From NCBI GenBank assembly GCA_030142905.1, contig JASJOG010000062.1, positions 620,001 through 684,000 on the forward strand: a stretch of 64,000 nucleotides of DNA. Reading direction: 5' to 3'. The notes beneath the pieces were generated by a model. That model had not been told where the DNA came from. It searched no databases and worked only from the letters and a program-made list of their open reading frames with translations. Source of the stretch: Heliopora coerulea (lineage: Eukaryota > Cnidaria > Anthozoa > Scleralcyonacea > Helioporidae). Every line of letters starts with the position of its first letter. Position 1 is the first letter of the stretch. The position numbers and the translations under genes are program-made. Below are positions 33,540 through 64,000 of this stretch, in pieces.

Positions 33540-34012
33540 AAATTTATTTCAGAATCATCCTCAGAGATACACATGAACAGAAACTTTTCATGATAATCTG
33601 ACACTGCCGAAGTCAACTGAAAAATGTTCACTCGAGCGGGATTTGAACTCGCACCTTCGGGATACCGGTCCGCCGCTCTACCTATCGAGCCCACGAGAAT
33701 TGGAAGAGAGTTTTATCCAACTTAAGTGCGCGAGATATTCTCGTGACAACTTAACGCTTATGAAATAGAATTGAAACACTGCACATCCTCTCATGGATAA
33801 GCATTAAGTTGTCGCGAGAATATCTCGTGCACTTAATTTGGATAAAACTCTCTTCCAATTCCTGTGGACTCGATAGATCAACAGGTAGAGCAGTGGACGG
33901 TTTTCCCAAAGGTGCGAGTTCAAATCTTGCTTGAGTCAACGTTTTTCAGTTGACTTCGGCAGTATCAGATCATCATGAAACGTTTCTGTTCATGCATATC
34001 TCTAAGGATGAT
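33540..34012. mobile_element. tRNA-SINE family C, inverted dimer
   Basis: The minus-strand unit at about 33770-33540 has its tRNA-like core at about 33692-33628. The plus-strand unit at about 33771-34012 has its core at 33867-33937. The arms around 33698-33762 and 33798-33862 pair ('GAATTGGAAGAGAGTTTTAT' with its complement). Both cores contain the A-box 'GATAGATCAACAGGTAGAG' type and B-box 'GAGTTCAAATC'. The units share the outer tail 'GACTTCGGCAGT'. They are head to head, as in families A and B. Confidence 0.7.
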
Positions 34013-34017
34013 TCTAA

Positions 34018-34240
34018 AATAGAATTGAAACACTGCACATCCTCTCATGGATAAGCGTTAAGCTGTCGAGAGAACATCTCGTGCGCGTAAATTGGATAAA
34101 ACTTGTCTCCAATCCCTGTGGACTCGATAGCTCAACAGGTAGAGCGGCGAATCGGTTTTCCGAAGGTTCGAGTTCAAATCCCGCTCGAGTCGGCATTTTT
34201 TAGCTGACTTCGGCAGTGTCAGGTTATCATGACAAGTTTC
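34018..34240 (+). mobile_element. tRNA-SINE family C, direct third copy
   Basis: The tRNA-like core at 34121-34191 (71 nt) has a perfect 7-bp acceptor stem, GACTCGA with TCGAGTC, a D-arm GCTC/GAGC and the B-box 'GAGTTCAAATC'. It repeats the plus unit of the neighbouring dimer with a period of about 254 bp, including the leader 'ATTGAAACACTGCACATCC'. The T-stem is imperfect, so it is a SINE rather than a working tRNA gene. Confidence 0.7.
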
Positions 34241-34323
34241 CCCTCTCTTATCCCTTTTAAGGGTTTTTAAATCGTCCCTATAAAAGCGTATTATCCTAAG
34301 GCCGTTTTCCCGTGGGGTGTCTG

Positions 34324-34510
34324 CGGGGCCGCAGAGAGGGGGGTGGCAGGGGGGCAAATTGGCACGGGCCCCCAACTCAAAGGGGCCCCCAAAATCGGAA
34401 GGATTTAGCATGGGTTGGTTTTGACCATATGGAATGATTCCTATGACGTCATAAATAGGGCCCGAGAAAAAGTTTTGCCCCGGATCCCGCTAATTCTCTC
34501 GGCGGCCCTG
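34324..34510. mobile_element. hAT-type MITE, 187 bp, perfect 8-bp TSD
   Basis: Flanked by GGTGTCTG at 34316-34323 and 34511-34518. The ends CGGGGCCGCAGAGAG and (inverted) CAGGGCCGCCGAGAG are near-identical inverted repeats. The homologous segment at about 33115-33125 lacks the insert. No transposase; it is presumably mobilised by a hAT enzyme elsewhere. Confidence 0.8.
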
Positions 34511-34608
34511 GGTGTCTGTAATTCGGCGACAGAAAAGGCATCTTATTGCCAAGCCGTAGTGGACTCGAAGTGGACATTGATAATGCTGTCTTACAATCGA
34601 CAATCACA

Positions 34609-34797
34609 CAGTGGCGTAACGGAACTACCGGGGCCCTTAGGAGATTTTTGTTCGGGGGCCCCCATTATCTCCCATAGTACAGACATACATCTCAAGACTT
34701 AAATCTCAATTGTCTTTACAGATTTATCGGGGGCCCCTTAGAAGTCGGGGGCCCTTAGGAGTTACTCTAACCCTGACCATTGTCCGTTACGCCACTA
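34609..34797. mobile_element. hAT-type MITE, 189 bp, perfect 8-bp TSD
   Basis: Flanked by CAATCACA at 34601-34608 and 34798-34805. The termini CAGTGGCGTAACGGA and TCCGTTACGCCACTA are inverted repeats. Internal 'GGGGCCC' runs are prominent. The empty-site counterpart is the ATTTGATTGTCGATCG region at about 33028-33045. Confidence 0.85.
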
Positions 34798-35291
34798 CAA
34801 TCACATGGTTTCGTGAAATTATGCGTAAGGTCTTCTGTTTCAAAAACTGTGTGGTCATCATTTAGTCGATCGATTCTGGGAATATATTTAAGAAGCAAAA
34901 GGATTATTTACGCCACCAACTGTTGGCGAACAATGTTAAAAAATCTGACGTGGCCAATGTAAATGATTGAAATTCTACTTCAGAGACCTTGATTTTGCTT
35001 GTTTTGTCGTTTCGTGAACACCTGGAAGCTACCGTTAAGGCTGAACGTAAATTTAAACTCTTAAAAATTCAAAATTTGCTGTACGCACTGGTTATCCATA
35101 ATGCTCGAGTTTCATTCAGCAAATTCCACCTTGTACCAAATTCCACCGTTTAGCGGAGCATCTGCACCGATTGCCCCCCTCGTTACACCACTGACCGCTT
35201 GCCAACATTGTTGGGATCTACATTGGGATGATTGTTTTTACGGGAATTTTAAAATGGCGTAAGTTATTCGTAAAAAGGAAGCAATGGCAAC

Positions 35292-35874
35292 CAGTGGCGT
35301 AGCCAGAAAGCAAATGTTACGTGGGCACAACATGGGCACAGGTGTCAACATTTCCTGGTAGTTTTTTAGTTATCACACTACCAGCAAAAGGCATGGGGCA
35401 CGCCCCTCAAGATATTTTGCAGTACTTGAACCTAATAACACTTTTGTACTAACTGCTATTACTACTGTGTTTTCTCTGGCTTCTCAACATCATTCCTAGG
35501 CTCGCTTAACTCGGGCTCGGTGTTACCACTTTCTGTCCTCTTTTTATTCGGGTTCATTTCACAACAGTCGAACAACAACAATTGCCTTGCCGCCATGTTT
35601 ACACTTAAACATTTTACTCATCAGCGCCCACTGATACATTGTTTTTTACTTCATCTTGCAAAGACATATTTTTACGAAATAATTAACATTTATGTGGAAA
35701 TTAAAGTAATACTTGGACTTTAGATAAACAGAATAATTATATTTAATCTTCGTAGTTACTATACACTATACTTTGCTAAATGTGAGCTAGATTTGTCAGC
35801 AATATTTCACCCGGGCACAAGCAGGTTTCACCCAGGCACAGGTCTGGGTAGGCCCGGGTGTAGCTAAGCCACTG
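35292..35874. mobile_element. hAT-type element, 583 bp, perfect 8-bp TSD
   Basis: Flanked by ATGGCAAC at 35284-35291 and 35875-35882. The ends are CAGTGGCGTAGCCAG and (inverted) CAGTGGCTTAGCTAC. No transposase frame is recognised, so it is non-autonomous. 'GGGCACA' occurs repeatedly inside both ends. Confidence 0.85.
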
Positions 35875-35884
35875 ATGGCAACAA

Positions 35885-36930
35885 TTGTTTTACTGGAGTT
35901 GTTGCCTGACAAAAACTTTCATCGGCTGAAAAAAACGACGTAAGCAAGCAAGGTCTTCCTTCACAGCAATGTTTCAGCTTTTTAATAGTTTCATCTTTCC
36001 ACCCCGTTCTTGCCTTCGAAACTATTACAGCCATTTTGACGTCCTTGGCAGGACAGAAGGAGCCTGGGCAGTTAAATTTGATTGGTTGTTTAGCGTTCGT
36101 TAATAATCGGATAGTTGGAAAGCCGACTAAACGTTCCAACATTAGTTGCACTTCGTCATTTGGTGGGCTAAATGTTCGGTTCAAAGCAAACTTTCATCCA
36201 ACATTCAACCAGAAAAAATGCTGCACAACATACGCCAACACGTGGTGCTAAACCGCCTAACATTGTTAGACCAGCAAATGTTGATATATGTTGCACAACA
36301 ATGTTTATCGTTTAGCCGCGGCTTTACACTGATTTATGAAAATTATGATTTCAATTTTATTACAATGTGGGTCAAAACCCATGAAGGTTTCGGATGATTC
36401 CTGTAACCAAGTAGATTTTTAATGAGCTCTGAAAGTATTTGATGAAATAGTTTTGTATGCTGTAGGATCCCTAAGCGTATAAGCAAGTTGAGGAAAATCA
36501 ACATTAGTTTATCGATCTAAGAGACTGAAAATCGTGTTCGTAGGATTCAGCAGAAACAATATTAATGAAAATGTAACTTTTAGTAAAGCATTTGCAATAA
36601 AAATACTGTTTCCGAGAAAGTAGACGAATACCTTTCTGCCTTAATTCTTTTTGTTTAAATAAATCCTGTTTGCCAAAAAAACAAACACAACAAAACACTT
36701 TGAAATAATTTCACAAGCTCACCATTTTGAAATTGTTTACCTGGCGCAGGCACAGCTCAGGCCGCTTGTTCACATTCCACGCTTTTTCTCTGATGATCAA
36801 TACAAAATGCCCACTTGTTTTACTAACACAGTCTTACCCCCGAAAAGATGAATAGCATCATTTCTAAAAATTTGCTTAAATAGATGAATATCGTCTTTCT
36901 AAGGGAAACTCGGTAAAGGGTTAGGGACAG
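35885..36930. other. Intergenic stretch, no gene recognised
   Basis: Contains short frames without recognisable homology. Around 36120-36310 the phrase 'CAACAT' recurs in direct and inverted form ('GTTGCACAACAATGTT'), which may be a transposon end, but boundaries could not be fixed. Confidence 0.35.
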
Positions 36931-36939
36931 GGTCGAGGT

Positions 36940-37021
36940 CAGAGTCAGGGTTAGGGGTAGGGTTAGGGTTAGTATTAGGGTTGGTTAGGGTTAGGGTTAG
37001 GGTTAGGATAAGCGTTAGGGT
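36940..37021. repeat. Interstitial telomere-like TTAGGG tract
   Basis: Degenerate repeats of GGGTTA (G-rich strand plus) with several exact units in a row near 36990-37012. TTAGGG is the telomere repeat of vertebrates and cnidarians, so this fits the suspected host. A shorter, more degenerate patch of the same type is at about 50447-50535. Confidence 0.7.
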
Positions 37022-37592
37022 TTAAATTACGGTTAGAATTACAGTTAAATCACCCCAGTGACAGTTAACGTACACCTCACTCCATTAAAAAATTTTGGGG
37101 GGCATGCCTTGCCACAGAATAAATGATCATCAAAAAGCTAAAAACACTCACCTAGTGGCTCGTGTTTTTTCACGCTTTTCTCACGTCTCACAACATCCTG
37201 CGTATTTGGATCACTGAATCCAAACGCGGAAATCTATTTGGTATTTCTTAATTCTTCGGCGTTCAAACAAAGATAAACTAGAAACAGTGATGTCATTGCA
37301 AAAGCGGTTCGATGGAGGTGTATGCACAATGAACTAGTTAAGGTTTACATTACAGCGGAGTGATCGGAAATATTATGCCGTTATCGAGACCTCATTGAGC
37401 CCCCAGTCACCGAATAATAAACCTCGACCGCAGTAATCTGTATAGTGGGTGGGAACCACTGACCTATATAACATACCAGTGGTGAGATATTGCTGTCGGG
37501 TTTTTTGGGGGTTGCAGGAGTTGGCGGGCTAAGGCGGTACAGTAACCCCCCAAAAACTCGAAAAGCTACTAGCTAGACAAGCCCCCCTAAAG

Positions 37593-37896
37593 CAGCGGTC
37601 ACCAACGACCGGGCCGATGGTCATTTGGTACCGGGCCGCACAGAAAGAATAAATAACTTATTTAATTTCCATTTTATTGACTATCACAGTCTGAAAGATG
37701 TTATATTTTGAAAAATGACCGGATGCTCTCAATTCAGCATTATGGTGAGTTGTATTTTCTCTGCACTTTGTTTGTTTTTATGCCGTTTGTATCATTTTAT
37801 TTTGTCGTATTTATCCCCACACATTGATGGCTGGTCCTTGAAAATGTTGTCTTTCATGAAACCGGTCCGTGGCACAATAAAGGTTGGGGACCGCTG
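37593..37896. mobile_element. hAT-type MITE, 304 bp, perfect 8-bp TSD
   Basis: Flanked by CCCTAAAG at 37585-37592 and 37897-37904. The termini CAGCGGTCACCAAC and (inverted) CAGCGGTCCCCAAC match at 13 of 14 positions. It lies about 450 bp upstream of the kinase start codon. No coding content. Confidence 0.9.
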
Positions 37897-37932
37897 CCCT
37901 AAAGAGAGCAGGGCTACAAATGGCCCTTCCAC

Positions 37933-38114
37933 CAGTGTTGCCACTCCTGGTGATTTTTCACCAAACCTGGTGAAATAGGACTGAGTCTGGTGATCTGGTG
38001 AAGGAAATGTGAAATTCTCTATAACTCTATTCAGACTCTATAATGAAAACGGGGCATTTGGTGAAATTTAGGCACCGATTTGGTGAAATGCAAAAAACCC
38101 GAGTGGCAACCCTG
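37933..38114. mobile_element. hAT-type MITE, 182 bp, perfect 8-bp TSD
   Basis: Flanked by CCTTCCAC at 37925-37932 and 38115-38122. The termini CAGTGTTGCCACTC and (inverted) CAGGGTTGCCACTC differ at one position. The interior has several 'TTGGTGAAAT'-like phrases. It is only 36 bp from the preceding MITE and about 226 bp upstream of the kinase ATG, so it lies within or next to the promoter. Confidence 0.9.
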
Positions 38115-38156
38115 CCTTCCACCCACTCGCAGAATGTCATGCGATGCCCGAGAGAA

Positions 38157-38164
38157 TTACGTCA
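38157..38164 (+). promoter_or_regulatory. CRE/ATF-like site upstream of MAPKAPK2
   Basis: TTACGTCA lies about 180 bp before the start codon, just downstream of the MITE pair. It differs by one base from the TGACGTCA consensus. MK2-pathway kinases phosphorylate CREB/ATF factors in animals, so a feedback site is conceivable, but that is inference from one motif. Confidence 0.3.
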
Positions 38165-38340
38165 CAACACCCGTCAGGCTGAACTGTATAAGAAAACCGC
38201 CTACATGCGAAATATTTTGAGTTCAGTATCTTGTTTTTATCAAGTACCATATTGGTATTTATATTTGTTGTGAAGTATAGAACTTCAAGTCTTATTCATT
38301 ACATTAAATATCTTTTAAACTGGGATCCTCTTTTTCAAAA

Positions 38341-58672
<20,332 letters not shown>

Positions 58673-58808
58673 TAGCATAATAGCATAATATATGTTAGCG
58701 ATCTCAAGCCAGTTTTAAGATTGCTTTTTAAAGATCTGTCGTTCTGTAATTATGTAAGTTTTACGATTAAGTGAACGACAACTCTTGACCTCTATCTGAA
58801 CTGATGAT

Positions 58809-58814
58809 AATAAA
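58809..58814 (+). terminator. Poly(A) signal candidate for MAPKAPK2
   Basis: AATAAA 137 bp past the stop codon of the kinase gene, a normal distance for a short 3' untranslated region. Confidence 0.55.
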
Positions 58815-58899
58815 GATAACGCTGTCTTATAAGATTATAAAATTAACTGAAAACTATCTCTTAGACGCAACTATAATCCAGTGACACTTTTTTTTTAGA

Positions 58900-61800
58900 A
58901 TTTTGCGAGTAATTCAACAGTTTTAATCTTCAGCTGTCATATCAACAGTGTTTGGCTTGAAAGCTGAATACAGTCACTTCCACTAGTAGTTATAAACATA
59001 GATCACTTGAATTTTCTCCATTCTCAAATTTCCACGAATTTGAAGACCGTTCGTATTAGGTTTAATTTCATATGGGAAAAATGCCTTAAAGATATCCAGT
59101 AAATCAAAAATAATCTAATTGTCCTTCTAGTTAGTTAAAGAAGTTCGAACGTATTGCCGATGAACCTGTTGTTTAAAACTTCTTACCATGAACAGTAATT
59201 TTAGGGGAAAATTTATTTGGTTTTAAGGCTAGTAAAAATATCCTTTATATGCGTTATGTGTACGTTTATGCACTGGTTGAGTTCTTTAGTGTATTACATA
59301 ATATGACGTAACTATGACATCGTCAAAACAATCGTCAATTTTAGAGGTACACTACATCTTTAAGTCTTACTTGAACTAGAGCTGCTGACCGGAAAAAAAC
59401 TGCACATGGTTTTTCAAGGTTATGAAAACTTTTGTGCGTTATCTCTTCGGACAAAGAAGTCCACATCTCAAAAAAACTCAAAGTTATTGCGTAGTTTTCC
59501 TGGCCCAAATTTAGCCTGGGATTGTCGTGCAATGTAAAGGTATACGAAAATTACAGGGTTGTTTTTTCAATTTTCGACGACGTCATGCCGACGTAGCCAA
59601 ACAAAAACTATAGCCTGCTATACCATATAAATAGTATCATGTAGTACCAAAATCAGCAAGGTTTCTTGAACCCATTTGTAGATCACTGATTTATATGTAA
59701 TTGGACTGCTGGAGTACCCCAAAAACCTGTCCCCAAAAAGGCAGCATCATTTATTGGTCCTTGCGTTCGTGAACGGCCCGTCTTACGAAACGAAGCGATG
59801 TTAGAAGAATCCCTTGACACCTGAAAACCAAGCGAGTGTTTGACATTCCAACACGTTTTTAGCCAAGGGAATGAATTACTGATAAATTGAATTGCTGATA
59901 CTTTTAAGCGAATACTTCTTAAACCCCCTGGTTCCATCATAACCAACGGTGTCAAAATAAGAAAAAAAGGGAAGACTGTGCATGTACCAAAATAGAATTT
60001 TCCAAAGACGAATAAGTCGCCCACAGTACTTTTAAAATCACGGATCAGTCATCACTGCCATTTATAGAAGGACCCCTAAATTTCAATGCTGACGCCACCA
60101 TTTTGGGTGCACTTCTCGCAACTAAAACGTGATAGGGCCATAAAATCCAGTTATATATAGGTCAGGGGGTTTTTTTAATATCGGTTTAATCTTTTGAAGG
60201 TTTTAGCAATCTCGTTCCCTCAGCCTCAGTCCTTTTGGTATGTCTGTAAAATCCCTTCTTGCATTTCGATAGTTTGTTTCAGCAAATTTTACACTCTAAC
60301 ATTCTTTAAAAACGAAGGTGTATTTTTAACGATTTCACGACAACCTGAGCTCTCTTAAGGTTCATGAACGAAAACTTTGCTATTGCTCACAGCTGAAAAA
60401 CCAAAAGGGGTTCAGTTGGTATAGGGACCCACCACTTGGACATGTTAGTGGATGATGTCATTATGAACAGCAAGACCAAGTGCTTTGTGGGGCTTCTTTA
60501 ATTCTTTAACTCCTGCATTTTGTTCCTTTTGTTCTTTTTTCTCTCTTTGTTTTTCCTTTCTTCACTCACTGGTTCTTTTGTTTTTTGCCGGGTCATTTTG
60601 ACCCCTATTCGTACTTAAAGAGTTAAGGTCCCGACCAAACAAGGCCACACTGTTTTGTCTATTTCATTACAAGGTACAATGTTTCATGACCCACCAAAAT
60701 GTTGAGGAGAAAAACAGATATATTGTCCTCCTCTCTTTAAAATGTCAGGGGACATGTCCCCCTCTGGGGCACCAATCAATGCGCATAAATCGTATCATGT
60801 AAACGTGCCTATAGCTGCTATTGAGCATCGCCCTCAATATGGCCACCGTATCTTGATGTTTTGGATCTCAAGGCATTGGTTACGAACTTTCGACATAGTA
60901 TGCGTTGTTCGGGAAAGACACAAAGGAAATTGGTCATCATTCAGACTTCTCTGAACGTTTTTCTTCATTGTTAATTTTACCCTAAACTTTGAATTTTGTT
61001 ACCATACACTAGTAAGCTTGACACTCGTTAATAGGATCACTCTGTCTTTTTCTCGTAACTTTCAACACATTTTATGGATGTTTGTATCAAAGAACTGCCA
61101 TTCATGTTTAATCACGACAATAATTTACCATGTGGGCGTGGCAGTGAGCTCCGAATGCGGAAATCTTGTAGTTTGATTGGTTTATAAGGGGTTGCATGTC
61201 TTTATTGTGGGAGAAAGGCAGTGGTGCAGAAAAGCGTGGAATCGCAGCACCCGGCAAACCTCATGGTATGGGGATAAGATGTCTGTTGCCCTCCCAGAAA
61301 TTTAGTCATAATAGCCGAAAAGAAATTGGTATAAGAATAGAATGATGCCTAGACAGTGATAAATAAGGTAAAAAGTTAAAAGGTTGATAACTGCCGTGAC
61401 TGATCTCAAAGAATTCCTTTAATTTAACGTTTCGGGCAAAGGCCCTTCGTCAGAGAAAGAAAAGGATTCTCAGAAATTGGATTTGTTTCACTATCAAACC
61501 ATTGGGAATGAAGAAACAGAAATGTGGATAGCGTGTTTGAAGAAAAAATCAGTCTGGAACAAAACGGTTCAATGTTGACCAAAAAATGTACTTTTCTGTT
61601 GCCATACATATGTCAAGTTTAAATGCTTTCAGTTTCCACTTCTTTCTTCCACAGATTTTACTCATTTTGTAAATTCTAATTTGTAGGGTGTAGAGTATGT
61701 ATCATAAAGTACCTGATTTGCATGCTTCAAATATCTAAACATTTTGGGAGCGAGATGAGATATTGACAAACTAAGTGCGTCAATCTCTCTTGTTTCAAAA

Positions 61801-62400
61801 GTGTTTGTAAATGAGGTCAACATCAGGATGTTGATTTTTTTGTTGTAGGGGCACTTAAACTCTTTCACCGCCATGTTTCCGCAGAGCAACCGCTGTGAAG
61901 CACCAAGTTAATTTCAATAAATTAAATATTGTGAAAATTACACTTTTATTTTATTTTATAATTCTGCCAAAAGTATTAATCATAGCTAGATGGAATTTTG
62001 CATGATGTTAGATGGATGCTTGCTGCTTTTTATGGTACAAAATTTTCTTCAATAAGGTGTCACATGACCAGCAGAGGAGCCAATAACATTAGCAAATTAG
62101 TTAAATCTGTTTCTCTCCTCCTTTTTGAACACAACAAAGGATTAAGTCATCTTATTTGACATTTTTGATCTGGAAGTAAGGTTCTGTATTCGATCCATAA
62201 GAATTGTCAAAAAAAGACTGACTCACTACAACAGAAATGAGAATTATGGGGGGTTGATTTTGACATAGAAACAATAGGTGTGGACATCTTTGTTACTATA
62301 CTTTACTCTACAATATAAGTTTATTTAACAATTGTATAGTGGTTTGAAGAATTATCTTACATTAATTAATAAAATTACATGGTTTCTACCATATATTTTT
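58900..62400. other. Intergenic stretch with one hammerhead-like motif
   Basis: No coding region or clear transposon terminus was recognised. Short frames have no homology I can name. Confidence 0.4.
61411..61469 (-). ncRNA. Hammerhead-like motif
   Basis: The minus strand has CTGACGA (61453-61447), one unpaired A, helix II GGGC/GCCC with loop CTTT, GAAAC and the self-complementary ACGT as helix III. A distal helix I of GAATCCTTT with AAAGG-A-ATTC (61469-61461 with 61420-61411) closes the fold across an internal loop, as in type I hammerheads with loop-loop contacts. The proximal helix I is weak. Confidence 0.45.
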
Positions 62401-62419
62401 GAAAGATCTGATTATGACT

Positions 62420-63990
62420 TGTAATTTACTAATGAGTGATACCTTTCAAAATATGGCATGACATTGAATGGGACATTACACTGCTTACAGAAGTAACTTG
62501 TTTGACATCTTTTCTTATTTTTTCTATCTGAACACACTGTACATATTTAGAATTTTCAAATTTAACAATAAAATGGCATCCTAGTAAGTGTAGTTGGGTA
62601 TTACTGCTATCTGACCTTGGTCGACCTTGCCTTACACCATTATACTCCCAACAATCTAACAGACTATCAATCACTTGTTGCCAAAATGCTATTGAACTTA
62701 GCTTGTTGTTGGTGTTAGCCCATTTGTAAATGATGTAACCATTTACCACAGCTACCTCTATTACTCTGCGGTAAATTGTATGGTACCATTTCATGGACTT
62801 GTGCAGATATTGATAAGTACCAACCATTTGGTCAAATCAATCAACACCAGCTATGCACTGGTTGTGCTGTTCAACCATCACAGGTTTGGACACAAGTCAA
62901 CAACCTCTTGATGAACCTTTGCTCCTGATTTTCTTATCAATTGTCAGGTTTGTATCAACTGTGCTAAGCACGGTTACATGCTTTGTATCTTGCCAAGCAC
63001 AAGCAACAAGATTCCCACAGCACATGAAGACTGGTTCATCACTTTCTTCAATTTCAGGTCATCTTTTTTTAGCCAGGAAGGCATGCCTACCCTGTTGCCT
63101 ACAACTGTGCTACATGCCCCAATATTTTTTTCCTCCAACATACAGTACAAGCCTGGCAAAGAATAGAAGTTATCCATGAAGACAATATGCCCTTTATCTT
63201 CATAACCATCCAACAAAGTCAGAACAACTTGGTCTGTCAGGTTGACTCCAGGATCCCTGGTAAATGATGTCTTACCAGTGTAGATTATGGATTTTAGGAC
63301 ATATCCACTCTCAGCTTCACTAAGCATGAACTCCTTCCTACCCCATTTTGTTGGCTTTTTGGGTAAATACTGGCAGAAGAAAATACAGCCTTTAAATTTT
63401 ACCATGCTCTCATCAATGGAAAGGCTTCTCTTTGGTTGCCAGACTTCCTCATAAGTAGGGTCAGTCAAGTCAAGAAGTGGCTGAATTTCGAATAATGGGT
63501 TGTAACCTTCATTGCCCTTTTCAACTTGATCATTCAGGTTACAGAAGTGAATGAACAATTGAAGCAGTTCATACCTGTTTCTTGGCATAGCCTTCTGAAA
63601 GTCTGTGAATGTCAACCAGTATTTGCTCCAATAATCCTCTACTGTAGGCTTCTCATAATGTCCCACAGCAATCTGAAGTGCAACAAAAGCCTGCATTTCG
63701 TCAGGAGATGTAAATCGCCAAGCCAAAAAACCGGGAATTTTGTGGAAGATTTGGATGGCTATCTAGGTGCTGAGCGGCAAACCTGTTTGTCTCATTAGCA
63801 ATGAGATTGAATGCTTCACCGGGAAAGAAGAGCTTGAAGTAATCGACAGGCTTGAAGTCCGATGTGTCAACTAGTATGCCTGGCCTTTTGGAATAGTCTA
63901 CCAGCCAGTCGAAAGCAAAAGGATCGATATCCTCATACATCTCCCAGTTAAATTCTTGAGAATTGCCACTTCATTGTTTGGCTGCGTCTC
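62420..63990 (-). pseudogene. piggyBac (PGBD) transposase, decayed
   Basis: Minus-strand DDE_Tnp_1_7-type transposase. 63940-63701 is the N-terminal part ('GEAFNLIANETNRFA'). 63726-62974 holds catalytic Asp in 'SIDESMVKFKG' (residue 105 of this frame) and 'VFMDNFYSLPG' (185). About 62860-62840 contains 'CIAGVD-stop-FDQMVG', with the third Asp present but a TGA where Arg is usual. 62827-62429 is the C-terminal part, where a frameshift separates 'HFIVKF' from the Cys-rich end 'YFCKQCNVPF'. The N-terminal frame and the main frame also differ by a shift at about 63715. All catalytic Asp survive, but breaks make it inactive. piggyBac elements insert at TTAA, but no ends were identified. Confidence 0.85.
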
Positions 63991-64000
63991 ATGTTACCTC

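Larger units (their letters stand above)
34245..35193 (-). mobile_element. Inverted copy of the CAGTGG-type transposon, with two nested hAT MITEs
   Basis: Read on the minus strand it begins CAGTGGTGTAACGAGG (35193-35178) and is then collinear with 30060-30079 plus 32734-33190 until about 34245. Interruptions at 34609-34797 and 34324-34510 are separate MITEs. Either this and the left copy are the two ends of one large element, or they are two insertions. The 8 bp outside each end (ACCGAATT and ACCGCTTG) do not match well, which favours two. Confidence 0.55.

Noticed and set aside
34121..34191. Possible tRNA gene with perfect acceptor stem
   Set aside because: The T-stem is mismatched and the unit is repeated directly with its leader about 254 bp away, so SINE origin is more likely.
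29503..35193. One hAT element spanning the whole interval with an 8-bp duplication
   Set aside because: The outer 8-mers ACCGAATT and ACCGCTTG match at only 5 of 8 positions, so a single-element reading is kept only as a possibility.

Overview
This is nuclear DNA from an animal. It has GT-AG introns, dispersed retroelements, DNA transposons, microsatellites and very low coding density. The transposon mix (Penelope-like elements with GIY-YIG domains, several non-LTR retrotransposons, many short hAT-type elements, tRNA-derived SINEs), TTAGGG-like tracts and the sequence character of the host genes suggest an invertebrate, probably a cnidarian. That identification is inference; nothing in the window names the species.

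Three host genes are supported. (1) The first two exons of a ZNF277-like zinc-finger gene (minus strand, 14.85-15.29 kb); its later exons were not found. (2) An apparently complete, intronless RBM15-type Spen-family gene of 836 codons (minus strand, 19.6-22.1 kb) with three RRMs and a C-terminal SPOC domain. (3) A complete ten-exon MAPKAPK2/3 (MK2-type) kinase gene (plus strand, 38.34-58.67 kb). All its exons join in frame at GT-AG sites to give 356 residues with all catalytic and regulatory landmarks. These genes act in RNA/chromatin regulation and in p38 stress signalling; nothing here links them functionally beyond neighbourhood.

Layout: 0-3.7 kb holds two decayed Penelope-like elements (PLEs), one carrying a palindromic tRNA-SINE. 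4.9-8.2 kb and 8.2-11.5 kb hold two decayed LINEs in the same orientation; the first is interrupted by a 251-bp element with perfect 31-bp inverted repeats and a 12-bp target duplication. 12-24 kb contains the ZNF277 and RBM15 genes with MITE-like insertions between them. 24-29 kb holds tRNA-SINE palindromes, foldback elements and GGAAATTTGAA minisatellite patches. 29.5-35.2 kb is a nested transposon nest: a 7-bp minisatellite, a head-to-head duplicated PLE, tRNA-SINEs, and three hAT-type MITEs with perfect 8-bp target duplications. Two further hAT MITEs lie immediately upstream of the kinase gene. The kinase introns carry a hAT element, a PLE remnant, microsatellites, foldback elements and LINE fragments. 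59-62.4 kb is largely empty, and a decayed piggyBac transposase lies at the right edge.

The most interesting signals are (a) three tRNA-SINE families that recur as head-to-head inverted dimers, the same geometry as the duplicated PLE, and (b) a set of hammerhead-ribozyme-like motifs scattered through the window, the best of which (about 48.44-48.49 kb, minus strand) can form all three helices.
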